DNA of 64,000 nucleotides from Chloroflexi bacterium TSY (GTDB lineage Bacteria; Chloroflexota; Anaerolineae; Caldilineales; Caldilineaceae): positions 30,805 through 94,804 of the forward strand of contig JAHBNG010000049.1 in the NCBI GenBank assembly GCA_019217005.1, in the 5' to 3' direction. Shown here one piece after another: positions 36,828 through 46,381 of this stretch; the first letter of the stretch is position 1; each line of letters starts with the position of its first letter. The notes beneath the pieces are model-generated. The model was not told where the DNA came from. It made no database searches and saw only the letters and a program-made list of their open reading frames with translations. The translations under genes were made by a program, and so were the position numbers.

Positions 36828-38444
36828 TCACGATGACGATCGCACTTGATAATTGGGTGCTTCCTTCGTGATCACCACGCTGTGCGGATGACTTTCTTGG
36901 TAGCTAGAATTCGAGATTCGGACGAAGCGGGCCTTCTCCTGAAGCTCAGCCAAATTGGCTGCGCCGACATATCCCATTCCGCTACGCAAACCGCCTATGA
37001 GTTGAAAGACAAAGTCCTTCAGATAGCCTTTATAAGGTACCTGACCTTCGATGCCTTCGGGAACGGTTTTGCCACCGATGTCGGGGCTAGGGTTTGATGG
37101 GGTGCTGCCGTTTTGTGCAACGTGGTTTTGGGCAGCTTGATAGCGATCGCTCGCACGCCCCTTCATGGCACCCTGACTGCCCATGCCACGATATTCTTTG
37201 AATGAGCGTCCTTCGCGACTAACAATCTCGCCTGGAGATTCATGCAGCCCCGCAAGTAGACTCCCCAACATCACTGCCGACGCGCCTGCTGCCAATGCTT
37301 TGGTGATGTCGCCACTATAGCGAACGCCACCGTCAGCAATGATCGGGACGTTCAGATGGCGTCCCGCGGCAGCGCATTCTCCTATGGCAGTCAATTGAGG
37401 CATCCCTGCACCGCTCACAATGCGTGTTGTACAGATCGAACCAGCCCCGACGCCAACCTTGATGACATCTGCACCGGCCTCGACGAGCGTTTGAACGCCC
37501 TCGGGTGTGACCATGTTGCCTGCCAGAATAGGGAATGATGGGTAACTCTCTCTGATGGCTCGCACCGTTTCGATTACACCCTGGCTATGACCGTGGGCCG
37601 TATCGATGGCGACTGCATCAACACCTGCGTTCATGAGCGCTTCGGCTCGCTTGAGTCCTTGCGCACCAACACCGATCGCCGCGGCAACTAGTAGGCGCCC
37701 CTGATCATCTTTGGCTGCATGAGGAAAATCTTGCCGTTTGAGGATATCCTTATAGGTAATCAAACCTTTTAGATATCCTTCATCATCCACCAAAGGTAGT
37801 TTCTCAATCCGGTATTGATGGAGGATTTCCATAGCCTCTGACAGTGTGGTTCCAATCCGCGCTGTAACAAGATTATCCGCCGTCATATATTCTGAAACTG
37901 GTCGTGAGTAATCTGTGGCAAATCGGACATCACGGTTGGTCAGGATGCCGACCAGTTGTCCCTCTCTATCTGCAATGGGGACGCCGCTAATATGATAACG
38001 GCTCATCACCGCTTCGGCGTCTGCGAGCAGGGCATTGGGTGCCAGCGTGACTGGATCAACGATCATGCCGCTTTCGCTGCGTTTTACTTTATCGACCTCT
38101 TCACACTGCTCGTCGATGGAGAGGTTTCGATGAATGACGCCCAACCCCCCCTGACGGGCAAGCGCAATCGAAAGTTGGCTTTCGGAGACCGTATCCATTG
38201 CTGCACTGATCAATGGGATGTGAAGGCGCAGTCGATCATGCAATCGGCTGCTCACATCTACATCTGCGGGCAAAACTTCCGTATAACCAGGCGTCAGCAA
38301 AACATCATCAAATGTGACTGCCTCTTTGGCAAACATCTGCGTGACTTCTTGGGCGATTTCATTCTGCGTGAATGTCTTGTGCTTGGTCTGACCATTCTGC
38401 GCTAAGCCATTTGACTGCGATTCCTGTTTCAGTTCAATTGCCAT
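36828..38444 (-). CDS. guaB: Inosine-5'-monophosphate dehydrogenase
   Basis: GuaB oxidises IMP to XMP with NAD, the first step to GMP. The protein has 538 residues. The barrel starts with [20 protein letters not shown]. Two CBS domains are inserted (about residues 130-245, for example [17 protein letters not shown] and [16 protein letters not shown]). The catalytic loop [16 protein letters not shown] holds the active-site Cys, and [18 protein letters not shown] binds the phosphate. The flap [16 protein letters not shown] is intact. GGGAG lies eight bases before the ATG. The N-terminal 35 residues ([17 protein letters not shown]) are an extra low-complexity tail. Confidence 0.95.
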   Translation of the reverse strand: MAIELKQESQSNGLAQNGQTKHKTFTQNEIAQEVTQMFAKEAVTFDDVLLTPGYTEVLPADVDVSSRLHDRLRLHIPLISAAMDTVSESQLSIALARQGGLGVIHRNLSIDEQCEEVDKVKRSESGMIVDPVTLAPNALLADAEAVMSRYHISGVPIADREGQLVGILTNRDVRFATDYSRPVSEYMTADNLVTARIGTTLSEAMEILHQYRIEKLPLVDDEGYLKGLITYKDILKRQDFPHAAKDDQGRLLVAAAIGVGAQGLKRAEALMNAGVDAVAIDTAHGHSQGVIETVRAIRESYPSFPILAGNMVTPEGVQTLVEAGADVIKVGVGAGSICTTRIVSGAGMPQLTAIGECAAAGRHLNVPIIADGGVRYSGDITKALAAGASAVMLGSLLAGLHESPGEIVSREGRSFKEYRGMGSQGAMKGRASDRYQAAQNHVAQNGSTPSNPSPDIGGKTVPEGIEGQVPYKGYLKDFVFQLIGGLRSGMGYVGAANLAELQEKARFVRISNSSYQESHPHSVVITKEAPNYQVRSSS

Positions 38445-38483
38445 TCCGCTATCTCCCTTTTTCCGTAAGGCCGATCCAAATTG

Positions 38484-38528
38484 GGCTCAACAGGATCTCA
38501 TGTGATAGATCCGCTTTGGTTTCGATAC
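38484..38528 (+). repeat. 45-bp dispersed repeat, copy 3
   Basis: GGCTCAACAGGATCTCATGT, then CCGCTTTGGTTTCGATAC, lying upstream of guaB. It matches 655-698 and, inverted, 24257-24301. Confidence 0.5.
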
Positions 38529-38611
38529 GACTGAATCATCTAACATTACTGGTTGTATGATACCGGTTGAGAATCTGATAGTGATGTCAGATTTATCCCT
38601 AATTTTGAGCA

Positions 38612-38893
38612 TTATTTGATTCGACTCTTCAGTTCTGCCTCAACATCAGCCCAATCTAAACCACGATCAGCCAACAAGACCATGCTGTGATACAAAAAAT
38701 CTGCCAGCTCATAAATCACGCGCTGATCTCCTTCTCCCTTGGCTGCGATGATCACCTCGACAGCCTCTTCTCCCATTTTTTTGAGGATTTCGTTTTCACC
38801 TTGTTCGAAGAGTTGGGCTGTATACGATCCGGGAGGTGGATTCTCTTTGCGGCTCTGAATTGTTTGAAAAAGCTCATTGAGAATTTTGCTCAT
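38612..38893 (-). CDS. hisE: Phosphoribosyl-ATP pyrophosphatase
   Basis: HisE hydrolyses PR-ATP to PR-AMP in histidine synthesis. It has 93 residues, the family's usual size. The MazG-like helices are clear: [34 protein letters not shown] and [20 protein letters not shown], carrying the Mg-binding Glu and Asp residues. The ATG lies four bases after the hisF stop, and its ribosome binding site GGAG sits at the end of hisF, so the two are translated together. No other his genes are in the window. Confidence 0.95.
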   Translation of the reverse strand: MSKILNELFQTIQSRKENPPPGSYTAQLFEQGENEILKKMGEEAVEVIIAAKGEGDQRVIYELADFLYHSMVLLADRGLDWADVEAELKSRIK

Positions 38894-38897
38894 TATA

Positions 38898-39686
38898 TTA
38901 CTCCGCTGGGATCCGCACTGAAACCCCTGCCTCCAGCATCTGACGCTTCACATCCATGATGCTCAGCTGACGGAAATGGAAGAGACTAGCGGCCAATGCA
39001 GCAGATGCACCGCCAGCTGTCACAGCAGCTTGGAAATCCTCGGCTCGTCCCGCACCGCCGCTCGCAATCACAGGGATCGAAACCGCATCACTGATCGCTC
39101 TGGTCAGCTCAACATCATAGCCCTCCTGCGTGCCATCACCATCCATCGAGGTCAGGAGAATCTCGCCGGCGCCACGCCGTTCCGCCTCCTTTACCCATTC
39201 AATTGCATCGATACCCGTGTTGACGCGACCACCGCTTACATAAACGTCCCAACCCTCGCCTCGCTCCCGACGCTCTTCGCCCTGACGCCGACGAGCATCG
39301 ATAGCGACGACAATACATTGACTGCCAAACCGTTGTGCACCTTCCTCAATCAGTTCCGGGTTGCGGACTGCTGCACTGTTGATGCTCACTTTGTCGGCTC
39401 CAGCCAACAAGATGGCGCGCATATCTTCAACTGTCCGCAATCCACCACCGACTGTAAACGGAATAAAGACAGTATCCGCCACGCGTCGCACCATATCCAC
39501 GACAATGTCACGCGCTTCGTGAGTGGCCGTGATATCCAAAAAAACGAGCTCGTCGGCTCCCTCTTGATCATAGACCTTGGCCTGCTCAACGGGGTCGCCA
39601 GCATCAACTAGGTCAACAAAATTAACGCCTTTAACGACACGACCATCTTTGACGTCAAGACAGGGGATAATGCGTTTGGCTAACAT
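38898..39686 (-). CDS. hisF: Imidazole glycerol phosphate synthase cyclase subunit
   Basis: HisF, with HisH, makes imidazole-glycerol phosphate and AICAR. The start giving [20 protein letters not shown] is typical; the frame is open 25 codons upstream but without support. The catalytic Asp residues are in [11 protein letters not shown] and [27 protein letters not shown] and VIASGGAG bind the phosphate. There is a short insertion around [21 protein letters not shown] produced here feeds the purine pathway encoded next door. Confidence 0.95.
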   Translation of the reverse strand: MLAKRIIPCLDVKDGRVVKGVNFVDLVDAGDPVEQAKVYDQEGADELVFLDITATHEARDIVVDMVRRVADTVFIPFTVGGGLRTVEDMRAILLAGADKVSINSAAVRNPELIEEGAQRFGSQCIVVAIDARRRQGEERRERGEGWDVYVSGGRVNTGIDAIEWVKEAERRGAGEILLTSMDGDGTQEGYDVELTRAISDAVSIPVIASGGAGRAEDFQAAVTAGGASAALAASLFHFRQLSIMDVKRQMLEAGVSVRIPAE

Positions 39687-39770
39687 GGAAGATCCTGAAT
39701 TGTTGTTGAGAGTGAGTTGGATACGTATTACAGTGTTGCATTCACTGGACCACGTTCTCATTGTGCTGTC

Positions 39771-39844
39771 AATGTCATTAAGTTAGTGGAGGAGTCGCCA
39801 TGCATGGCGACTCCTCCCCGAATCGGTCTGAACTTAACGACATT
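39771..39844. repeat. 74-bp perfect-core palindromic element
   Basis: The outer arms AATGTCATTAAGTT and AACTTAACGACATT pair at 13 of 14 positions. In the centre lies a 30-bp perfect palindrome (39788-39817), from GGAGGAGTCGCC through ATGCAT to GGCGACTCCTCC. It sits between ltaE and hisF, both on the minus strand, and could act as a transcription end or be a MITE. No clear target duplication was found. Confidence 0.6.
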
Positions 39845-39889
39845 GATTGCGCTGTTGGATTCTGTTCTGGATTGCAATATTCACGAACT

Positions 39890-40972
39890 CTATCCATAAA
39901 CATAAGTTTTTTCTGTTTCAAGGGTGCGACCATTTTCTAAGACATGTTGAAACGCCGCCAAAACCTTCTCAACGTCCTCGCTACTGAATTGATAATTGGC
40001 AACCATACGGATACGACGAGTGCCGCTGGCATTGAGTCGCACTCCCTGTTGGCGTAACCCTGTGACAAATTGTTCTGGCGTGATTTCTTCTTTTGTGAGG
40101 ACAAAAAAGACCATATTGGTCTGCACTTTCTCTAGATCAACTTCAATGCCATCGAGCTTGCTCAGTCCTTGAGCCAATCTTTGCGCATTGTCATGATCGT
40201 CGGCAAGCCGTTCGACCATCTCGGTGAGGGAAACGATTCCAGCCGCGGCCAGGATACCGGCCTGCCTCATACCACCGCCCACCGCTTTGCGCGCTCGACG
40301 TGCCTTTTGGATGAATTCCGCATCACCGGCAACAATTGAACCAACCGGCGCTGCCAATCCTTTGCTCAAACAGACGCTCACACTATCAGCATTCTGAACA
40401 AGCCTTGCGGGAGAGACATTGAGACCAACGGACGCGTTCCAGAGACGGGCACCATCAACGTGCATTTTGAGACCACGTTCGTGTGCAAAGTCGCCTGCTC
40501 TATCCATATAGTCAACGGGTAAAATGCTCCCCCCTGAATAGTTGTGGGTGTTTTCTAAACAGAGCAGTCGGGTTATTGGGTAATGTTGGTTGTCGGGTCG
40601 AATCGCGGCTGCCACATCATCGAGATCCAGTGTACCGTCTGGTTGGGTCCGTACGATGTGCGGGTGAATGCCGCCCAGAGCAGCTGCACCGCCTTGCTCG
40701 GCGCGGAAGATATGTGCCCAATCGCCCAAAATCATCTCGTCCCCCCGACCGCAGTGCGCCAGAACCGAAACAAGATTGCCCATTGTGCCGCTGGAGACAA
40801 AAAGAGCTGCTTCTTTGCCCAACATCTCTGCCGCCATTGCCTCTAAGCGGTTGACGGTCGGGTCTTCTCCAAAAACATCATCACCGACCTCGGCTTCTGC
40901 CATTGCCTTACGCATGTTCGGTGTGGGAGGGGTGATTGTGTCGCTTCGTAAATCGATGTAGGTGTTTATTGC
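39890..40972 (-). CDS. ltaE: Low-specificity threonine aldolase, PLP-dependent
   Basis: The enzyme splits threonine or allo-threonine to glycine and acetaldehyde. The start is MAINTYIDLRSDTITPPTPN; an ATG seven codons upstream is an alternative. Conserved parts: DLRSDT, EDPTVNRLE, VSSGTMGNL, LCLENTHNYSGG, MHVDGARLWNA with the PLP Asp, and SVCLSKGLAAPVGS with the Schiff-base Lys. The length of 360 residues is normal. It is separated from hisF by the 74-bp palindrome and so may be its own unit. Confidence 0.9.
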   Translation of the reverse strand, partial: AINTYIDLRSDTITPPTPNMRKAMAEAEVGDDVFGEDPTVNRLEAMAAEMLGKEAALFVSSGTMGNLVSVLAHCGRGDEMILGDWAHIFRAEQGGAAALGGIHPHIVRTQPDGTLDLDDVAAAIRPDNQHYPITRLLCLENTHNYSGGSILPVDYMDRAGDFAHERGLKMHVDGARLWNASVGLNVSPARLVQNADSVSVCLSKGLAAPVGSIVAGDAEFIQKARRARKAVGGGMRQAGILAAAGIVSLTEMVERLADDHDNAQRLAQGLSKLDGIEVDLEKVQTNMVFFVLTKEEITPEQFVTGLRQQGVRLNASGTRRIRMVANYQFSSEDVEKVLAAFQHVLENGRTLETEKTYVYG

Positions 40973-41173
40973 CATAATTCTCAATACGTTCATTTGGATC
41001 AGGTTGTGCCTGAAATTTCTCTATGTGTACTTATTGTACCCTGCACCTGCTCAATCTTCAATCTTTACGTCCCATTGCTCAATCCGTTATACATTTGGGC
41101 TCTGGTAGACATTCGAAAATAAAATCGGAATCCATTCATGGTTGCCACAACAGCAATTGGTGTTAGGCTTTTC

Positions 41174-41328
41174 GGGGTGGTTCATTTTAGGCGGACAATT
41201 AGGTTTACATTTTTGCAAAGAGAAAAGATGTTTATATTTTCTACTTTGAGCCATGCTCAGGCAGAAAATGACCTCATATAGATTTTTATCTATGTATCAA
41301 AAGTGTAAACCTAATTCTGAACCACCCC
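41174..41328 (+). repeat. MITE-155a copy 2
   Basis: Exactly 155 bp from GGGGTGGTTC to GAACCACCCC, with the perfect 8-bp duplication GGCTTTTC at 41166-41173 and 41329-41336. It lies between threonine aldolase and penicillin acylase. The rest of 40994-41430 holds only the hairpin below. Confidence 0.95.
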
Positions 41329-41375
41329 GGCTTTTCCAACAATTAAAATCCCTAATTTGATCTGGAAAAGCGCAA

Positions 41376-41429
41376 GCCATTCCAGAGAAATCGACTTGGC
41401 AAATCAGGGATTTGTTTCTCTGGAATGGC
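41376..41429. terminator. Strong hairpin after the penicillin acylase gene
   Basis: The 15-bp perfect arms GCCATTCCAGAGAAA and TTTCTCTGGAATGGC enclose a 24-base loop, directly beyond the acylase stop codon at 41431 on the minus strand. A transcript-end role is likely. Confidence 0.6.
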
Positions 41430-41430
41430 C

Positions 41431-43923
41431 TTACTTGTTTCCCACATGCATGATTGTGCGATGAACTGCGAGATTCTCAACAGCTTGTCTGCTCCACGGC
41501 ATCGCATGATAGACCCCTTCACGCCATAAAGAAATCTGATCGTCATATTGCGGGCTGAGTGGGTGGCCTGATTGACCGCTGATCGTGACACTCTGTGCCC
41601 GATCCCATTCGCCCACTTCGTAAACCTGACGATAAACTGGAACTACCTGCACCAATTCGAGCGGCATTTGGGTTGCATGACGCGTCTGTAGCGGAGTCGT
41701 TCCGTCACCATCGACTGGAAAAGGACCTCGATTGAAAAATGTTTTGAGCATCCGCACGCTGCCGAGTGGATGTACATAGCGTAACTGGTGGTGGCGACCC
41801 CATTGCCAACGAACAGGGCTTTCTCCAACATCTTCACATAGTTTGCTGACTGCCCGTGAGAATGCCTCTTGAAGCAATTCGTCTCGAGTTCGCTCTTGAC
41901 CTGTGGCAGAATCTATATACCAGGACGAGCGTTCATGGTTCTCGATCAATTCAAGCAGTCGTGTCTGCGCGCGAAAATGGAATCCAGTAATACCAAACAG
42001 TGGATTTGTGGCAATTCCTAAGTAACTGGGAAAGATTTTTCCCACTTTGTTGCCGAAGGTCATACTGAGCAATTCCCACAACATATAGTGGAAGACAGTT
42101 GGAGCCCGGGACTCCACATCCATACGATGGTTCCAGTTGCGAAGCTCTGTGAGGGCTATTGTCTCAAAAGTATTTTTTGCCGTTAAAACTGTAAACCAAG
42201 GAGTTAGAGACTGCGCAAACTTGCTCATATTGTCAATCTGCATCGTCTCCATATCGGTTTGGGTATAGCGGCTCTTGGTCTGCAACAGCTCCTCCAGGCG
42301 CCTGGCCCGCCAACCAGGATAATACTCCATGCCCAAGAAGTGAGGATAGTCATCGCCAACCATTTTGTTGTTGGCCGTGACAATGATACCAGATTCGGGG
42401 TTTGTTATGCGGGGTAGTTCATCATGGGGAATCATCTCCATCCATTCATGTTCTCCGGTCCAACCCGGTGCTGGAAGAAGCCCGACATTCCTCTCCCGCT
42501 TTGGGATGTTCCCCCCCATCACATACCCAATATATCCATTGACATCAGCGTAGACAAAGTTCTGAGGCGCCGCTCCCCAATCGGCTAGAGCATGATCAAA
42601 TTCATCCCAGCTAGATGCCTGATTGATCCCCAAGATGGCGCGTATTGAATGACCGGCTTCATGTCCACTCCAGCGTAAAGCGAGCGGAATCGTATGCAGC
42701 GCTGCGGATGGTCCGGTCGCTTCTGTGTCAAGAGCTTGAATCAAATTGCTGATAATTGGTCCGTGACGGGTCACAATCACGCGTTCGATGTGGGGTGCCT
42801 GTTTGCGAACTTGGATCGTCTCTTCAATAATCTGGGCTGATTCCCACTCACCCATGTACTCAAATTGTGTGTCGTCATCTGGGTTGGCGCGCTCCAGATA
42901 CAGATCTTGGACATCGGCAAAGCCGTTGGTGATGCCCCAGGCTATGTCCGCATTGTGACCAATTACTACGCCTGGTGCACCTGGGAATGAGGCACCACTT
43001 ACTTCGTAATCAGGGCAGATTAAGTGGTTTTCATAGAATGCACCCGGCATACTAATTGTGAGATGCGAATCGTTTGCCAACAAGGGTTGTCCTGTCAAAC
43101 TTGCTTTAGGTGAGAGGACCCAGCTATTGGACCCTTGACCGCTGCCAAAGAGCACTCCCTGTTCACCAAGCCAAGAACGGATTGATTCGTATTGGCCCAA
43201 CAGTAGTCCCGCCGTCGACAAAAGGCGATCAGACTCTTCTTGGCTAAGCGCTTCCAATATAGCTGGATTTTCCTTCGGATAGTCACCCTCTAGCTCAGAA
43301 GCAAGGATGGGGTCCATCTGGAGGGCTAGACGCATCCGAGTGAGTTCGCTTTCCCAATTTACACAAAGCGACCAACTCATGATTTTGGAATAGCCAACTG
43401 TATCCAAGGCACTCCATGGCTCGGGGCGACACCGTAATAGATTGAATTCTGCCGCCAGTCTGCCTGCGTCTTTCTCAATATATGCATTGACGCCTTCAGC
43501 ATACCAATCCAGAATTTGACGTGTTTCAGCGTCAAGGTGTTCAAGCTCTAGACGCGCGGCACGCCAAAAACCGACCACACGGCTGAAACGATCCGCCTCT
43601 AATGCTGGCTCGCCAAAGATCTCGGCCAATGTGCCGCGCGCAATGCGGCGACTCTGCTCCATTTGCCACAGCCGATCACGTGCATGGATGTAGCCTTGCG
43701 CCCGAAAAAGATCGGCGCGGCTGTCGGCGTAAATATGGGGAATACCGTGTTTGTCATGCAACACCTCAACCGATGCATCGAGAATATCCAACGAAAATTC
43801 ATCATCCAGTTTTGGCACGGGCCGTTGAATGAGACGCCAATAGACCAAAACGAAGAAACCGCCACCGAGGGCAATGAGCAAGATGAGTATTAGTAGAACG
43901 AGAACAAAGAGAGTTGTCGACAT
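41431..43923 (-). CDS. Penicillin acylase family N-terminal-nucleophile hydrolase
   Basis: An 830-residue precursor that should cut itself into alpha and beta chains and hydrolyse amide bonds (penicillin, acyl-homoserine lactones or others). An N-terminal membrane segment (residues 5-28) replaces the usual cleaved signal. VEVLHDKHGIPHIYADSRAD and QGYIHARDRLWQMEQSRR are typical of the alpha chain. The nucleophile Ser is that of GSGQGSNSWVLSP (about residue 260), followed by PLLANDSHL. The oxyanion Asn region and the C-terminal beta chain are complete. Substrate cannot be told; quorum quenching is one possibility. Confidence 0.9.
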   Translation of the reverse strand: MSTTLFVLVLLILILLIALGGGFFVLVYWRLIQRPVPKLDDEFSLDILDASVEVLHDKHGIPHIYADSRADLFRAQGYIHARDRLWQMEQSRRIARGTLAEIFGEPALEADRFSRVVGFWRAARLELEHLDAETRQILDWYAEGVNAYIEKDAGRLAAEFNLLRCRPEPWSALDTVGYSKIMSWSLCVNWESELTRMRLALQMDPILASELEGDYPKENPAILEALSQEESDRLLSTAGLLLGQYESIRSWLGEQGVLFGSGQGSNSWVLSPKASLTGQPLLANDSHLTISMPGAFYENHLICPDYEVSGASFPGAPGVVIGHNADIAWGITNGFADVQDLYLERANPDDDTQFEYMGEWESAQIIEETIQVRKQAPHIERVIVTRHGPIISNLIQALDTEATGPSAALHTIPLALRWSGHEAGHSIRAILGINQASSWDEFDHALADWGAAPQNFVYADVNGYIGYVMGGNIPKRERNVGLLPAPGWTGEHEWMEMIPHDELPRITNPESGIIVTANNKMVGDDYPHFLGMEYYPGWRARRLEELLQTKSRYTQTDMETMQIDNMSKFAQSLTPWFTVLTAKNTFETIALTELRNWNHRMDVESRAPTVFHYMLWELLSMTFGNKVGKIFPSYLGIATNPLFGITGFHFRAQTRLLELIENHERSSWYIDSATGQERTRDELLQEAFSRAVSKLCEDVGESPVRWQWGRHHQLRYVHPLGSVRMLKTFFNRGPFPVDGDGTTPLQTRHATQMPLELVQVVPVYRQVYEVGEWDRAQSVTISGQSGHPLSPQYDDQISLWREGVYHAMPWSRQAVENLAVHRTIMHVGNK

Positions 43924-44018
43924 TATCAGATATAGTTCTTAGAATCTAACCGAAAAGTAGCTGAAAGTCCAACCAGATTTTCGAACAAAAAGGTTCGCCA
44001 CAGAACTTTTCGGATCAG

Positions 44019-44182
44019 CATTTAATACAGCGTAAAGTAAGTTATGCGGTCTGTTCGCCCCCATCCCCAGCCCTTCCCCCACTCGTGGAGGAAGGGAGCC
44101 AGATTCCCCACTCCCAGCCTGGGAGTGGGGCCAGGGGTGAGGGCCAAAATGCCAAAATACTTTGTTTACGCAGCACTTAATG
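44019..44182. repeat. MITE-like spacer element with internal GC-rich hairpin
   Basis: The outer arms CATTTAATACAGCGTAAA and, inverted, CATTAAGTGCTGCGTAAA match at about 13 of 18 positions. In the middle is a near-perfect palindrome CCCCACTCCCAGCC / TGGGAGTGGGG (44106-44130). The spacer 43924-44373 shows no gene otherwise. Confidence 0.45.
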
Positions 44183-44373
44183 ATGGACAGTTAATTGTGC
44201 ATAGTTATAACACAGCTTGATTCATGGTGTAGAATAATCATATCAACAACATCAATTAGACCCATTCAAAAAGATGAGTATCTAGATTCAACGATTGTCT
44301 CAACTGGGATGCCATGCACGGCGAATCAAAGTTGGATATTTATTTTTTCGACGGTCACATTTATGGAACGATC

Positions 44374-45144
44374 ATGAAAAGAGACGAACAACCCATTATT
44401 GGTGTAACAACCAAAAGCGGCCAACCCTCTTGGATACAGGGACGGACCCAAAAGTATGTAGATGTGCTAGTCGATTTTGGTGCAACCGGTGTGATCATTT
44501 CACCTGATGTTCCAACTGTTTTGTCTTGTGGAACCTCGTTTGCTCCCGATGAAACAGGTCGGATATCTACGAACCTTCTGCAACATTTAGATGGTCTATT
44601 GCTCTCGGGTGGCGGCGATGTAGATCCAAAATATTTTGGCGCTGAGATGAACGGGGCCAACCCAAAAGCGATTCATACACCCCGCGACGAACTGGAGTTA
44701 CCACTGGCTCAATGTGCCCTCGTCCTTGATCTGCCAACCTTTGGTATCTGCCGTGGGATTCAAGTGCTCAACGTAGCTGCAGGAGGCGGTATGGTACAGC
44801 ATTTTGAGGGCCATCGTTCGTCTCGCGACAACCCTGTCTACCATGATGTTCTGATTGATCCAAGCAGTCGGCTCTATGACATAATCGGTCTGAAGCGGCT
44901 TCCCACCAATACCTACCATCATCAAGGCATCGATCATGCAACCCTGGCCGATCTCTTTACACCTTCTGGACTCGCCGATCCAGACCAATGGCTAATCGAA
45001 GCCTTTGAAAGCGTTGACCATACATGGGTAATTGGTGTGCAATGGCACCCAGAACGGCTCCATGAATTACCAGATGTGCAAAGGGAGCTATGGCAGAGCT
45101 TTGTTGATGCATGTCGGCAGCGGAGGGAAAAGGACGCAGTATGA
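44374..45144 (+). CDS. Class I glutamine amidotransferase-like hydrolase, peptidase C26 (PuuD type)
   Basis: This family cleaves gamma-glutamyl bonds, for example gamma-glutamyl-GABA in putrescine breakdown. The chosen ATG gives MKRDEQPIIGVTTKSGQPSW, with GGAACG upstream; the longer frame from 44314 is unsupported. The nucleophile elbow is TFGICRGIQVLN (Cys). The second catalytic part is IGVQWHPERL (His, Glu). LSGGGDVDPKYFG and TPRDELELPL are also family hallmarks. Polyamine genes are absent nearby, so the substrate is open. Confidence 0.85.
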   Translation: MKRDEQPIIGVTTKSGQPSWIQGRTQKYVDVLVDFGATGVIISPDVPTVLSCGTSFAPDETGRISTNLLQHLDGLLLSGGGDVDPKYFGAEMNGANPKAIHTPRDELELPLAQCALVLDLPTFGICRGIQVLNVAAGGGMVQHFEGHRSSRDNPVYHDVLIDPSSRLYDIIGLKRLPTNTYHHQGIDHATLADLFTPSGLADPDQWLIEAFESVDHTWVIGVQWHPERLHELPDVQRELWQSFVDACRQRREKDAV

Positions 45145-45218
45145 TTGGATGATAAAATAATTATTGTCCTGTTATCTTGTCGCATTTACTGGCTGTTTGC
45201 CCAACATACACGGAATTG

Positions 45219-46373
45219 ATGGATAAGTTACGAATGAGAACTGCACTCTTTGACTACAATCTGCCTCAATCGTTCATTGCTCAACAACCAGCAGAACCAC
45301 GTGATCAAAGCCGTCTAATGGTTCTTCATCGCATGACGGGACAGATTGAGCACCGCTATTTCCGCGACATCGGCGATTATCTACATTCAGGCGATTTGCT
45401 GATTGCGAATAACAGCCGCGTCATCCCCGCAAGGCTACATGGACGTAAACCAACCGGTGGGCAAGTTGAGATTTTTTTGTTGCGCCAGCTCGACGAAGCA
45501 GGACTGTGTTGGGAATGTCTGGTACGGGGACGCAAGTTAGTAGAGGGGACTACAATTCAACTGGAGAGAGAGTATGTACACACTAAACGTGTTGATGGCA
45601 CAATTGATCTGCCCCAAGATGTAAGCGCGGTTCAAGAAATTGTTGCAACGGTTGCCAAAGTGCATGTTAGTGGATTACGGACCGTTCAGTTTACCCATTC
45701 ACCTATATCTCTCGGTGAAATTCCTCTACCCCCCTATATCACAGACTACCACGGTGACCGGGAGCGCTATCAAACGATTTATAGTCGGCCTGAAGGCAGC
45801 GCTGCTGCGCCCACTGCGGGACTACATTTTACACCTGAACTTCTACTCTCTCTGCGCAAACGTGGCGTCGACTTGGAGACCGTCACACTTCATGTGGGAT
45901 TGGATACATTCAAGCCGGTGAACGCCGAAGAGATTGAGGAGCACCAGATCCATAGGGAGTGGGCGGAATTGAGTCGTGAGACGGCCGAACGCATCAACCA
46001 GACCACGCTTGAAAATGGACGCATTGTCGCTATTGGCACAACCAGTACACGAACCCTGGAATGGGCCGCAACCCGTGCTCAAGGGATCGAGCCAAATAAC
46101 AGAGAAGCCTGTCCTTGGCAGCGTGTCGTTGCCTTTCAAGGCAACGTTGACCTGTTCATTTATCCTGGCTATCAGTTTCGCGCGGTCGATTCACTCATCA
46201 CCAATTTCCATCTGCCACGTTCCAGCCTCCTGATGATGGTGAGTGCATTCGTGGGACAGGGTCATGATTCTGATCTGGACTATGGGCGTCAAACCCTACT
46301 AGATGCCTACGAGATTGCCAAGCGTGAAGGGTACCGTTTTTACAGCTTTGGCGATGCAATGTTGATTTTGTAG
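45219..46373 (+). CDS. queA: S-adenosylmethionine:tRNA ribosyltransferase-isomerase
   Basis: QueA transfers the ribosyl part of SAM to preQ1 in tRNA to form epoxyqueuosine. The family start is LFDYNLPQSFIAQQPAEPRD. The ATG giving MDKLRMRTALFDY is used; the one five codons later is nearly as good. Conserved blocks: LLIANNSRVIPARLHGRK, GGQVEIFLLR, YQTIYSRPEGSAAAPTAGLHFT, VTLHVGLDTFKPV, GTTSTRTLEWA and ITNFHLPRSSLLMMVSAFVG. Length is 384 residues. It ends eight bases before the convergent recombinase gene and is the last housekeeping gene before the accessory region. Confidence 0.95.
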   Translation: MDKLRMRTALFDYNLPQSFIAQQPAEPRDQSRLMVLHRMTGQIEHRYFRDIGDYLHSGDLLIANNSRVIPARLHGRKPTGGQVEIFLLRQLDEAGLCWECLVRGRKLVEGTTIQLEREYVHTKRVDGTIDLPQDVSAVQEIVATVAKVHVSGLRTVQFTHSPISLGEIPLPPYITDYHGDRERYQTIYSRPEGSAAAPTAGLHFTPELLLSLRKRGVDLETVTLHVGLDTFKPVNAEEIEEHQIHREWAELSRETAERINQTTLENGRIVAIGTTSTRTLEWAATRAQGIEPNNREACPWQRVVAFQGNVDLFIYPGYQFRAVDSLITNFHLPRSSLLMMVSAFVGQGHDSDLDYGRQTLLDAYEIAKREGYRFYSFGDAMLIL

Positions 46374-46381
46374 AAGCACCT

